Source of the DNA: Pagrus major
Lineage: Eukaryota; Chordata; Actinopteri; Spariformes; Sparidae
Reading direction: 5' to 3'
DNA: 64,000 nucleotides
NCBI RefSeq assembly: GCF_040436345.1
Contig: NC_133232.1
Location: 25,760,315 to 25,824,314 of the forward strand
Each line of letters begins with the position of its first letter. Position 1 is the first letter of the stretch. The position numbers and the translations under genes are program-made. Positions 1 to 12,620 of the stretch are shown piece by piece. Below the pieces are notes generated by a model that ran no database searches, was not told the DNA's origin, and worked only from the letters and a program-made list of their open reading frames with translations.

Positions 1-88
1 AGCTCAGTGCACATGGAAGAGTCCTCGGTAATGCAGGGAGCCCAAGGGGTCCTGGTCCAGAACTGGCCCACTGCATCCAGCGCCGCTG
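1..88 (+). CDS. pcdha: Protocadherin-alpha constant exon 2 (3' part)
   Basis: This is the end of the second constant exon shared by all alpha protocadherin mRNAs; it encodes part of the common cytoplasmic tail. Read from base 1 it gives SSVHMEESSVMQGAQ, then GVLVQNWPTASSAAG across the junction. That is close to the mammalian alpha constant segment SSVHLEEAGILRAGPGG...QQWPTVSSATP, quoted from memory. The exon ends at 88 (GCCGCTG) before a GTAAGA donor, in phase 1, and its frame continues correctly into the exon at 9418. The 5' part of the exon, constant exon 1 and all alpha variable exons must lie to the left of the window. The frame stays open into the intron as far as a stop at 286-288. Confidence 0.93.
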
Positions 89-3000
89 GTAAGAATCTGT
101 CATGCTACTTTCACCTCAGCCAATCACATCTAACTTACAGTAAGCAGTGGGTTAGGTGCAGTAAAAAAAGAAACATAAACAAAGAGGTCTGCTTGGCACA
201 AATGGACCTCGTCTCATCCTTAAGGTCCAAAATAGTGATAGCCATCTACAATTTAGTTAATTGGATCTCTGTCCAACACAGTCCATGACACAGATTCAGA
301 CAATACCAGCTCAAACTATACCAACAACTGTACATTCCTAAAGAGCTTATCAAACCACAAGAGAGTCATAAAATGAGGACAACGGAGATATCTGCTACGA
401 GATCGCCCCAACCCACTCCTAACCCTTCGCGCTGCTGCAGTGAGAGGAAATGACACATGCAACGTAGGCGTAGATGGATATCTCTGCTCTCTGCGCCAGG
501 AAGGGAGACAATACAGAGAAAAAGAGGGAGAGAGCGAGCAGATAGTTGTTTGGATTATCAGCTAGATGTTTACAGAGGCATAAGCCACTGAGCCACAGAG
601 GACAAACATTCGAGAACACATTAGAGAAGAATAATAAAACACAATTACATTACCTCTTCACTTAATGTGGATCTCTCTCATTCTGTAGCTCTTTTATACA
701 CACTCATAAAAGAGCAAGATCAGGGGTGGGGGAATTAATCGAGTCTTAGACGCATAGCGACTCTCTTTTGAAAAATTAGGTCTTGATGCAATAAAGTTAA
801 AGATCTGAAATTTAAAACCAAAATTCTCAAAATTCTGTTTACAGCAATTGATTACAACAATTCTGTTACAGGCGATCAATTCTAAATTGATCAAATATTC
901 ATTGCTATTATTTATGGATCATTACAAATATGCTTTGTTCCAAAGTATATATAAATTAAAAATTTGATGCATAAGGAGCCATCAACATTCTTTGATAATC
1001 GATTTATAATTTCATCCTAGCCCTTTGAATCGGAATCGAATCGCAAGGTTCCCACCCCAGGATGATGTGGGCAACAATAGAAATGTTCCATATTTTATTA
1101 TACATTTGTAAGCTTTCAATAATTTTACATCATATGTAGACATTTGAATTGGTGTATCTGCGCATTGTAGAGCTAGGTTTTCATGTTGCTCCCTGTCAGA
1201 AACTATCTTTTGACAAAGGAATTTCAGTTGCAAAACAGTCTTGGCAGCACTTTTGTTTTCGAAGCAGTTGCAGGCATTCAGTGAAAAAGGCAGCCTATTT
1301 TCAGAGGCCAAAAAGACAAAATATTTCTGGCCATTTGGCTCTCATCAAGGGTGGACAAGACCTCACAGAAGGCTCAAACAAGAGCTTATAAGAAAACAGT
1401 GCCATTAATTACACAGTGTTAAGAACAGGAACACTGGAGCATAACAAATCTAAACGACAGCACACTCAATGTTGGATGACATTTCATGGACATTGTAATG
1501 TGAATGTCATTGCATATGATGCCATATTCCCTGCCCCTAACCAAGACTTATGACCAAACATGCTCTTCATACGCAGTGTCAGCTGCCTGTGTGCTTTGAG
1601 GAGAATTATTTGTCAACTTACGACTTTTCTCTTGTGACAAGTGGGGTCAAAAAGAATTAGGACTCAAATGGAGAAAAGAGTGGCCTGGCATAGAAAAAAA
1701 TGGCGGAGACAGGTGAGATAACTCGACAGAAGTATCCACAACGAGAGGACTGGAGCAAGGACGGGACAGTGCAATTAAGTTTAGATAAAGAGGCGATTTG
1801 TTGTAATTAAGGATGTAGAAATGGTTTGGCCCGCTGTCTTTTATAGACAGGAGGCGGTGGGCTGGGCAGGCAGACAAACTACCCACACACCAACTACTGT
1901 CGCTTCCTATCCACACACCCAGCCGCCTCCGCTCTGCCATCGATTTCTTGCCTTGGCTGAGGACTTACAGCCTGCAGGCACTTCAAAACATGATAGATAG
2001 AGAGATAGAAAGATCAACAGAGAGAGAGAGAGACGACAGAGAAGAAAACAGGCAGTTGTGACGTCCTCAGGGCGGGTCAGCGGTAACGAGATCAGCTGGC
2101 AAGATTTTAAGGTGGTCTAATTAAGCCGTGGCAGTTCGAGAACAACACATTGCGTTCACACTAACCTTGCCGTGCCTGAAGGCTTACTGTCCCTTCCTTA
2201 TTCATTGTTAGTAAGGTTAAGAATGGAAATATTAGCTGAGGGCTGTATTAGCTTCAGGTCACATTTTAGGGTTGGATTAGAGATAATTCTGGGTTAAGGT
2301 CAGATAATATGAAAAGAGAATATGAAAAGAGTTTATCACTCGAGCTCCCTGACTGGAGGACAAGATTGGGAAAGATTTATGTTCTGACTTTCAAGTTGTG
2401 TTTATCATGTCTCCGAAATGAGAGAAGTGAAGATATTGATTCAGTGTGGCCTGTCACATCCCTATGAGTCATAGTCAGAGCTATTTATATCTAAATCGTC
2501 TTGTTTGCTAGACAGGCTGTGGTCCTTAGGTGGGGTGCAGGAGTATGGGAGTTTGGATTGTCGAGGGGATTGTTTAAGTCGGGTTGTCGTCCCTACAGGG
2601 TGCTGTTTTGCCTAGCAGTCTATTTTTCGCTTCGATGTGAGACACAGAGGTACTGCTGACAACGCCCCTGTTTTCTGCCTCTCTGATTTCGAGCGTGTGG
2701 ATTTGTGTGTTTGTATCAGTTTGTGTGGCGTTGCATCTTGTTGTGTGTCTCCATGTGTACGTGCCTGTGTGTGTGCTTGGCTGTGTTTGTGAGTGTGTTG
2801 TGGCTGCCTGCTTTGTGTGCCGCTCCCGCTGTGACAGATGGAGCGCAGCCCACGCCCAGATTAACAGACCCACATTAATAAAATCAGGGTTCTGCTCGCT
2901 GTGTAACTCTCACTCCCTATCTGTTCCTCACTCCTTCTATGTCTTTCTCCTCTGTTTAACCACAGGCAGATAGGCATTCAGAGAGAATTGTGCAGAATTG

Positions 3001-4640
3001 CAGCTGTCCCCTGGAGAGATGGGCAGGGAGGAGAGACGGGAACGAGGGACTGAAAAGAAAGAAGGGAACGAGCAGTAAAGGATGAGGTGGATGGGAAGAT
3101 AGAGAAGCAGTGGACATAAACTGTTTGGGAAGGAGTGACAATGGGTAAATCAGAGTGATTGAGTATGGCAAAGGAAGGAGAGGAGGCTGTGTGAGGCTGC
3201 TGTTGCTAGGGGAGAGTGGTTAGACTAGACGGAGAGAGAGGGAGAGGGAGGCAGAGCGAGCTTGCAGCATTATTCTCCATCAGCACAAGCACTGTCACCA
3301 CGACTCCTACCAATGTCCTACTGCCTCACTGGAGGATGTAGTTTCCACGGCAACCATTCATGGCCCCTAATATTGGCAGGAGAGAGAGGAAGGGAGGGGA
3401 AGGGGGAGCTGTTATATAGTGGGGAGTGCAAACATATGGTGTGGGACAAAAGGTGCTGAAGTGAAAGAGGGGGGGTAGGGTGGAAAGAAAAAGTAGCATC
3501 AGGAGGTGAAGGACAAGACTAAGGGAGGTGCTGACTGAAATCCAAGTATGTGAGCAGGAGTGACGGAGTTAAAGGAGGGAGGGATGTGTTTAGAAAGTGA
3601 GAGTTGGAGGTAAGAGGTGTAAAGTGAAGGAGAGAGCAGGGGAGTGAGTAACAGGAGGAGAGTGACCTACATTCAGTGGGGCGGTGGTGTACTGCAGAGG
3701 TTGATGCAGGTTGGCTGTTTTCTGTATCACCCTAGATTGCTTGTACACACACTGAAACGTATTCACAGAGGAACACAGAAAGACAGATATGATTAGAGTT
3801 AGCAGTAATCAACTGCAGTGGGCACCTGTCAAGGCAAAAATAGACCCGAGGGTGGAGGCAGAGGGCCAAGTGAGAGAGGGGAGAGTGCAGTGAGATGGAG
3901 AAAAAGGTGGACAGGAGGAGACTCTACTGGGGATTTATCCGTCATTTTGCTCCTGCAGTGCCTCAGGGCTTGACCAAATGATTTGCTATTTTAGCATCTA
4001 GGACCACGATTTCCATCTATTTACATTTCATTTCATTTACAGTCTCATTAGCAAGAATGTGTGAGTTTCTGTAAGTGATGTTGATGAGTTGTGGATGAAA
4101 AGAGGCAAAGAGGTAGGTAAAGATGAGATAAACACAGGCAGTTAGTTCAATTCAAGGCTGCGTATCATGCTTCAGAGCTGTAGTCTTTTAGTGAGGGTGT
4201 ATTTGATAGGAAAAGATTGTTGGCAAAGTCGAAAAGTCTGGAAGCTGCCAGAGACTTTTCACTGTTTCTGGATCCCTCCGCCCCATCTGCCTCCTGTTCT
4301 CGACTTCAGTTATTTGCCTTCCTTTATTGTCACTCATTTTTGTTCCCATCCTGTGCTCTCTGAGTCTTTAGATATCTTGCCAGCTCTCTCCCTCTCTCTT
4401 CTCTCTGGAGAATAAATCAATTTCTACTTTTCCATTTATTATTTTAGCACCTACACGTACTAACATATACACACACAGACACAGGGATAGAAACTGAGAC
4501 TCCCACACGTACACCTACATTCAGTGTTATTTTTATTGCGTTAAGTCCTGTCACTTGGGATTGCTTGTGTCCACCATCTGCCATATGATCCAGCTGGGAG
4601 CAGACAGCAAGGTGTTCAGCCTGGCATGAAACCCAAACAG

Positions 4641-4684
<44 letters not shown>

Positions 4685-7600
4685 TGTATATGCAGAGTCG
4701 TAAAAACCAGCAACCAGACATCATTACTGTATCAGTACCACAAAACAACTGTTTTATTTCTTTATTTTATTTCCTGTTAGCAGATTCGAGAAAATATGGT
4801 AATTTGTGCAGGGCAGGCACAGAAACGTCTTCCTCCATCACTGCACACAGACCCATGAATAGGAATCGGGCTTAGAACAGACAGCAACATCACATTTTGT
4901 TTCTATCAAAATGAGCACACGCTGCAGACACAGGTGCTATCCTGAAGATGGGTGTGGTCCCATCTGACTGTCGTAACGATCACAGATTTCTCCACCACTG
5001 CAGTGTGAGCGAAAACACAGAATCGCACCTTCAGGATCATTTAATCTTTTTCTTTCTCTCCCTCCCACCCTCCGTTTTTGTTGGTGAGCATCGTGTTTCA
5101 TATCTGCATCCTTGCACTTCCTGGCCCCTCTCCTCATTCCTCATTCCTCCTCCTCCTCCTCTTCCTCCTCAGCTCGTTATGTAACGCTGCACCGCGCTCC
5201 ACTGCGCTTCTGCCCAACTGGCCGATGCTAGGGCGAGACAAGGGTATGAATAAAGTAGACGTGGCAAAATGGAACTTGGGTGATTTAAGTGGCTGTGAAA
5301 ACCTTGGGCGGCACAGGGGAGCGAGGGGACAATCACACGCAGAGACGCCGGATTGAAGACTCAGACTCAGGGGAGGAGATGTGCAGAAAATCACAGTCTG
5401 GGATGCAAAATTATTGATTATATTCACTTGTGACACTCATTTCAAATACAAAACTGTGCAAGTTAGATACATGGAGAGAATAAGAGAGTTTGGGGCAACA
5501 ATCATCACGATGAAACAAATAAACCACCCTCGTCTCTAATGTGCCTGGAAGCTATCATTGACGGACAAGCTGCTTAATACCCAATCACATTAAAGTTACC
5601 ATAAACACTGATAGGCGTGATTAGGACTCTTGTCAATAACTGGGAGGGACGGGTGTTAGCTGGCTGAGTTTTCACGCAAGATTAGATGAAAGGTCAGGGG
5701 AAATGAGCGATAGAGAGAAAGAGGGAGGGTTGTGAGGAAAGGGGGGGGCTGTGTGAGAGGAACAGAGAGGAGAGAAGAGAGGAAGTTTTGCTCTGCAACA
5801 GCCATCGACAAATCAGATTGGAGCGATGGCCGTGTGAGGATCAGTGCTGGGCGAGGTTAGGGTTATCACGAAGGAAGAGATGCAGTGAAATAGTGAGTAA
5901 GAGGTTAAATACAGAGGGAACAGATGTGTAGCTGGCATCACAGGTCAAAGCCCATATCGTCAGTGTTGTCTGTAACATCCAAACTGCATATGTTGTTGGA
6001 AATGTTCTTACAAAGTACAAAACAAACCCCCTCAAAGCAAGAACGAGAGCAAGATTACGATATGACCTTTTCTGTTGCACCAGAGTTAAATACAGCCAGA
6101 CTACAGCGTGTCCCATGATTTCTCTTATTTTTAAAACGCAGCAGCAGACATTGACCCTTTCAAGAGAGTTAACTAGACCCGTCTTACCCTTTTCCATCTG
6201 TCTGCTCTCAGCATGACTCATCGCTCTCCAGGGTGTTGTTTTGTTTGTGGATGTAAGTTTGCATTGGGGGCACTGGTGCCTCATCAAGTTCCCACATCGA
6301 ATTAGACAAGCAATTTCTCAGAGGCAAGACAGAGGACACTTTAGAGCAAAGCCTCACCAGCACTGGAGTATTCTGCATTTTTCATTTAGTATTATTGTGC
6401 TCCTTTTCTTCTGTTTCTGCCTTCTTACTGAGATTGTAGAATCAGGGTCATGTTTCTGCTTGGGGAGTCAGATGAGGACTTTTCAACTGGGGGAAGACTC
6501 TGGTCTTGTAAATGAAAGTGACTCTAGCTGTCTCTGTGTCTGCATGCGAAGGAAGCAGTGACTGGATTTAGCCTGTCCCGTCCTGATCTTCTCAGTCTCT
6601 TTGTCAAATCCGGTCTTCTCTCTGCGGCTCTTGCAGCTGTGTTGTCGCAGTTGGTGAAAGTATAAGAGCTTTTTGGGGAATAGTGATGTGAAACAATTGA
6701 AATGCATGACCCACTTAATTTTTATTCGGTGGTCCCAGGCTGATTTATCTTTTTTAGATAAATCTGAGGGAATTAAGCATGATATTGCAGTGACAGTTCA
6801 GACTCAATCTGCCTCAGTTTCTCAGTTAATCAGTTAAAAGCTTGATGTATAAAATATAAGAAAAGAGTGAAAAGTGAAAAGTGCTCATCAAGATATTAGT
6901 CCAAAACCCAAAGCTTTTCAATTTACAGTGTTGGTTAGTCAACAACTAAATGAATCTACGTATCATCTAATCTCTTATTCAGATTAGAATCAGTTTGTTT
7001 AAGATAAATAAAAAATAAATTCAACTAAATGCCATTTTCTGCATCAACTTGGACAATTTCCCTGCAGTAGGAGGAGCTTTACAGCAGTACAATGCGTGCC
7101 TCTATGACTGATTAGGATTGAATGCCAAGCAGAATATGTCATGTTTGCAACGGATGTACTCCATGAACCCTTGACTGTGAGGAGATCTGACCAGGAGATT
7201 GTGATTGAAAATGGTAGAATATGGAAGGGAAAATGAGTAAGAAGAGAAAATATGAGTTAGAATCAGGGATAGAAAAATAGAGAGGTTTGGAGTACATTAT
7301 TTTCGAAACTCTATCCGACAAATTAAAGTGTATTGATTCTAGTGGCAAACGCATTAACTCCATATGAGACTCGTGTCAAGACTCACTATCTCTGCTATCA
7401 CCCAGGTCATCATAATTGTAAAAAAAATCCAGCTTACACCTGACAATACCTTTATATATTAGTCAGAGTGACATATGCATCCTCTTTGTCCAACTATATT
7501 TCGGATGACAGTTCATTTTGTATAAGAGATGCAGCAAGTAGCAAGCTTAAACCGAACATAGACTGTGTATTTTGAGGCTGGCCGGGTAAGATAAGATTGG

Positions 7601-9417
7601 AAGCTGGTATTCTCTGCCCTGGGTACTGCATGAGGTCAGGCTTCTTCTTCCAGACAGTGTTCCTTCTGGTTGGATGGAGCCCGGCTCAGTTAATCTCCCC
7701 CTTTGGAAAGAACTCAGAAAAGAAGTGAGGGAAATAAAAGAAATATGTGAGGCAAGTGTGGCAAGTAGGTCGTCGCTGTGAGGGAAGAACCAAAGTGACT
7801 GCGGTCTTTTGCTGCTTGTCTGTGCGTAGTTTTGTTATGTCCTGCACATAGACGTTAATGAAAGGACACAAACACCTACACAATGAAGTCAGGGTGTGTT
7901 ACACCTGCCAGTTGCTAAATAATGACGCGTTTGCTTTGTGCCCAGTTTTCAGACCAGTTTATCACTTATGTACATGTGACTTCAGACAAGATAAGATATT
8001 TCTTTCTACTGGCAGATCCGTAAATTTAACTCCTTGAACACTACAATTTATCTGATGAAAGTAAAATGCTGCTTTTCTTGTTAGATAGTTCACTTAAATT
8101 CCACTTAAATACCACGGCTCTACTTTATCACCTTTATAAGCTGTTAACGTAATGATGAAGTGTTTAATGTTTCATCAAACGGTGCCATGGATGTTAGCTT
8201 TGGCCAGTAGGGAGCCTTTGATTCATTGCCCACTGAGCAGACTCTCCCATTAAGTTCCACCACCTCCCATCTTTTATAGCATGTCCTGGCTCCTCCTCGT
8301 GGAATGCAGCTCATTATTGACCGATTTAGATTTTTTTTTTTTTTTACAGTGGTTGCTGAGGATATCGGTGAACTCTGCTTCTAGTCAAAGTGCTGGCACA
8401 GTAGGCCTGAATTATGTATATAAATGCTCAGGGCAGTGTGCCTTTTGTTTAATGTGCAGCAGCTAATTTTACGGTCAGCCACTGAGATTGCCTCCCACAA
8501 GCATGCTCTGTGAGCTCAAAAGGTGGGGGATTTGTCTGGATAAATCGAAATACACTGATACTAAATAGAGATACTTGTTAATTTCATAACAACAGGCTGT
8601 CGTTAATCTCTGATTAAAAGAATATACAGTTATATATTTCTAATTAAATTAAATGTCAATTACAAATACAGATCATGAATAATTTGTATTCATATATAGA
8701 AAGGTTTGTGTAGCTAATGCAGCAGGAGTCATTAAATTTACATCTAATAAAATCAAAAAGAGAGATGGAAGCACATTAAATGATGCAGTGCAGTACCATC
8801 TTCGCTCAACTTTAAATTAAGCAAACCTGTATTTTATTATCATCCAGGCTACATTATTTTTTATAAAGGAATAACAGGTTTTTAGAAATAATATAATCAT
8901 ATAAAACAGGTTTTGCACTCGTGAGACTTTCCACTTTATGCCTGCTCATATTTGCACCTGCTCTTCAGAGGCAAATACATTGCCACATAAAACTGACCCG
9001 TAAATTGGGGGAACATCTGTAAATGCAGCAGGATGTGTTCTGTCAAAATCTCTCATGACATCTCTTGTTATTTGATCAATCTTCCCTTAAATTGGCATGC
9101 ATGAAGGACAGACACAATCTGTACCTCATTTGCAAGCAAATTGTACTCCAAAGCTGGTGCGCTTCATAAACAGCATTCATAACATCCATTTGGTTGCAGA
9201 ATACATCACAGATGAGATGCAACAGGCTCAGTAACTCTCACTCAGCGTGTCTGAAGAATTCTGCTTTTTACATTACAATTCAGAGTGTGTGGAATATAAT
9301 GAAAAATTCCATGTTGTCTTTGAGTAAGAAGAACAATATTTGTTCATTTTAATAACCACTAAAGCCAAATAGATAGCAAATAATAACCCATCATCCATCT
9401 CTCTATGTTTCTTCCAG
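89..9417 (+). other. Intron between alpha constant exons 2 and 3
   Basis: This 9.3-kb intron has a GTAAGA donor at 89 and a TTTCTTCCAG acceptor ending at 9417. I see no coding exon in it; the open frames are short and have no recognisable domain. It holds a TG-rich stretch around 2690-2810, a (CA)n array at 4642-4678, purine-rich stretches near 3000-3900, a CCTCCT run near 5146-5171 and AT-rich DNA at about 8560-8900. In mouse the HS7 enhancer of the alpha cluster lies in the equivalent intron, so a regulatory element could be here, but I cannot place one from sequence alone. Confidence 0.85.
4642..4678. repeat. (CA)n microsatellite
   Basis: Uninterrupted CA dinucleotide run of about 37 bases inside the alpha intron. 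It makes cysteine-valine low-complexity frames on the minus strand that are not genes. Confidence 0.97.
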
Positions 9418-9725
9418 ATGCTGAAGGCGGAGAGGTGTCCCCCCCAATGGGTGCTGGCGTAGACAGCAACAGCTGGCACTTTCGCTATGGCCCCGGCGGT
9501 CCTGGTGCACCCCCACAACACCTGAAACCAGGCGAGGTTCCCCCAGAAGCCTTCATCATCCCCGGCTCCCCTGCCATAATATCCATCAGACAGAACCAGG
9601 GAGGAGAGGACGACAAGAGCGATTTCATCACCTTTGGGAAGAAAGAGGAGGCCAAGAAGAAGAAAAAGAAGAAGAAGGAGAAGAAAGACAAGAAGGATAA
9701 GGGCAAGGATGATGGAGATGAGTAG
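9418..9725 (+). CDS. pcdha: Protocadherin-alpha constant exon 3 (C-terminus)
   Basis: This is the last coding exon of every alpha protocadherin; it encodes the C-terminal half of the shared cytoplasmic domain. It starts after TTTCTTCCAG in phase 1; the split codon GAT begins [20 protein letters not shown]. The blocks [14 protein letters not shown] and [13 protein letters not shown], then an eight-lysine run and a [16 protein letters not shown] end, are hallmarks of this exon in vertebrates. FITFGK (9624-9641) fits the WIRS consensus (hydrophobic-x-S/T-F-x-x) for binding the WAVE regulatory complex, and alpha constant tails are known to act through WAVE and Pyk2/FAK. The stop TAG is at 9723-9725. 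The ATG at 9405 lies in the intron and is not a start. Confidence 0.96.
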
Positions 9726-12620
9726 AGGAGCAGAAAGAGAAAATAGCAAAGAAGAAAAGGGCGTTGTTAAAACAGAGGTACCAACCAAAGTCCACTGGGC
9801 AAAAAGAAAATGTGAAAACTATTATAGATTTTCCAATTTATTACCTATTTACACTGCTAACATTTTAAAGCTCTTTCTGTTGTCAACCTGGCCTTACCAA
9901 GATTTATTTTATCTTCAGTCCCTCACTGAGGTAAATTATTGATCTTGCCTTGATAAACAATAAAATGATTGATTTTGCTCCACGCCCCTATGTGCCTATA
10001 CACACCCCGAGTCAACTCATGTCAGTCATCTTTACCCAAAAGGAAGGACCACTCCTTGCCCTTGTCTTGAATTGTTTCTCCTTTAACCCACTGGGCACGT
10101 TGGCACCTCTGTCTTACCCCCTCCCCAACTATGATGTGTAAACCATTCTCTCTGAGAGAAGACAAATACTTTGTACAAGAACAACAAAAAGCTCTGTGCC
10201 AGCCAAGGAAAAGAAGAAAGACAACGCAGATGGAGACATACGTATGTCATCTGGAGCTGGACACACACTACTTGTAAATAGCACAGGAGAGAGTCACTGA
10301 AACTAAGGCTAACATGACACTGCTGCAGATTCCTCTGGTAATGACCAACAGTGTTTCCTGAGATCTCAATGAAACCACATGCACACACGCGCATGCTCAC
10401 ACATTCAAACATGCAAACGCATACATACACTTACCATGGCAAAGTAGACACGGAAAGCACTTGAGACCTAGAGAGAAGGAGAGAAATAAAAAAGGAGAGA
10501 AAGTCAACTGACATCAAAGAAATGTGCTTAAAACTAGACACTGCAAGCTTTTGCCCTGCACAGTCGCCTTTGCGGTGCGCATGTGTACATCAACTCTCTC
10601 CGGATGGAAGCAGCATCCTTTGCAATCACTCTGTATTTGCTCACTGCTTTTGAAGGACACAGAGAGCTTCACCTCCAACCAGAAACCCAACTGAGGAATG
10701 CAGAGAGCACCGGAAAGATGGAGCGATGGGAGGATACGTCGCATCCTCCTGAGGATCACAGAGGGGAGAGTCCAGTTGAGCTGGCTTGTGACTCCGCTTT
10801 CAGTCAGTGGATTCTGACGAAACCTTACAGAATATTAGGAGAGTCTTGAGATTTTGATAACACCTTCTCTGCTCCCCCCTGCTGCAGCAAAAGCCTGATG
10901 CTTTCTGCTTTGAATGTTTGGTAGCAACCAGTCCTTACCTGATACCTTGAGTTTACAACTGCTCACCTGCTTGTACTTGCCCCCCAAGCTGCCACGAGCC
11001 ATCCTCTCTTTCCCCAACTGCCTTTTTCCCCACAGTCACCCATCCCACTGACTGCCTCTTCACGTGATGATGAAGTCTGTGAACTCATTTTCTTCATTTA
11101 TTCTCTAAAGAGATTCACAATTACATACTATTTCTTTTTTTCCTCATAGCTTTAACTGCTTTTTGCGTGTCATGCCCTCCCCTGTTTACCCTCAGACACT
11201 GCCCCTAACCCCCGCTCTGACCCCCTGCTCAGGATTGATCCTGGGAACGGCCTGCTCTGAACATTGTGGTGTGCTGAAAACAGCATGGAGTAATGTGGAT
11301 GAGGCCCGGGGAAACCCAGTCGGGGAGTTGGGGGTCTATGCCCTGAACTCTTGTCAGATGTCTCTCTAAGTGCACAACGGTTCAGTGCTTTTAACTTGCG
11401 AGTACTAGAGTACGCTGTTCATTTTCCTGTTTGTAGCCACTGATGAGAGGGGACCAGGTGGGATGTAGCAGATTACAGGGGTGGAGGGCTGGAATAAAGC
11501 GAGGAGACCGGTGCCACGGGCTGGCCCTCCCCCCCATGTACAAGAGAAGAACGATGTTCTCCAAATTGATTGTGTAGGATCATTGAGTCACATATTAGCT
11601 TTTATGTACGCTGTAAATATAGCGTAGACTTTTCAGAGATTGTCTCTACATTAGTAATTGAAATCTGCTAAAGATACGGGCATCTAGGGATTCCCATCCC
11701 GCAGCTACATCCCACCAATCCTCTCTCAGGAGGTTTTGAAAAAGGGGCGCACACATGCCTCAAGACCTGCTTCTGTTGGTTCCCCTCCCCTGCCTGTAAC
11801 TTGTTGCCACGTCCCCAAAGTTTTTGCGGCTCAGTATGACGTCACTCCATTAAGTGGCTGCTGCATGTACTGCTCTAAGGAAACACATACTATATAGAGA
11901 AATATATATATAAATAGATAGATGGCTATGATTTTATTCTTTTGTATTATCATTTTTCTTCATTACTCGCACAGGAGATATTTGTATGTACTTCTGTCTG
12001 CCAAACATCTATGTACTACAATCTTCACGCTCCACAGATGTTGTATGGCATCCACTAAACCTCTTTAGATATTTGTAAATGCTATAGTGTGATACCTTTC
12101 AGCGCAAGTTTATTATTTTTCTTTTACCAACTATGATTTTTGCTTTTGAGAACAAGCAAAGCAAGAAAAAAGAAAAAAAAAAAAAACACTCTGTGTCCGG
12201 CTTTGACATGACGATCTAACTAACACTGTAATATTGTAACTGAAATATGTATGATCCTATGATGAGCTATCACTTCCCTTTCACTCTTAAAAAAAGAAAA
12301 TGAATGAAAAAAAAAAATATTCCAGTGTAAAAAAACGAACGTATATGTAGTGTATGCTTGTGTTTAGTGAGCGTTCATGCTGTCATTCTTTCCCAATGTA
12401 TGGTGGTGAACTATGGTGGCAATGTGCTGTCCTAAATGGACTAGCCCAGATCTGTTGTAAAACCTTTTTTTGTACACCCGCTCATCAACTGTGACAGTGA
12501 AGTAGTGAATTTCATTTATTTCATTTATTTTCTGACTTTTTTTATTTTACCTAAATGGAAACAGTGGTAATGTGTTTTGTTTATAAATCACTAATAAAGT
12601 TTTCTTTCTTAAAAATAAAT
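9726..12620 (+). other. pcdha: Protocadherin-alpha 3' untranslated region
   Basis: No convincing coding frame follows the stop, and the first well-placed polyadenylation signals come 2.9 kb downstream, so this is read as one long 3' UTR, which is usual for neuronal mRNAs. Two TGTAAATA octamers (10273-10280 and 11612-11619) match the Pumilio binding element. A U-rich stretch with ATTTATTT lies near 12512-12545. The 3' limit is inferred from the signals, not from a transcript. Confidence 0.75.
12593..12619 (+). terminator. pcdha: Alpha cluster polyadenylation signals
   Basis: AATAAA at 12593-12598 and a second AATAAA at 12614-12619 are followed by a GT-rich stretch (TTGTCTTGGGGACTCTTGGG), as expected for a cleavage site around 12615-12640. 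Confidence 0.7.

Noticed and set aside
5841-6287. Minus-strand frame of 148 codons in the alpha intron.
   Set aside because: No recognisable domain, no splice support, composition like random intron sequence.
9273-9788. Minus-strand 171-codon frame with leucine-rich stretch.
   Set aside because: It lies opposite the lysine-rich alpha constant exon 3; AAG repeats read as CTT give leucine and phenylalanine.
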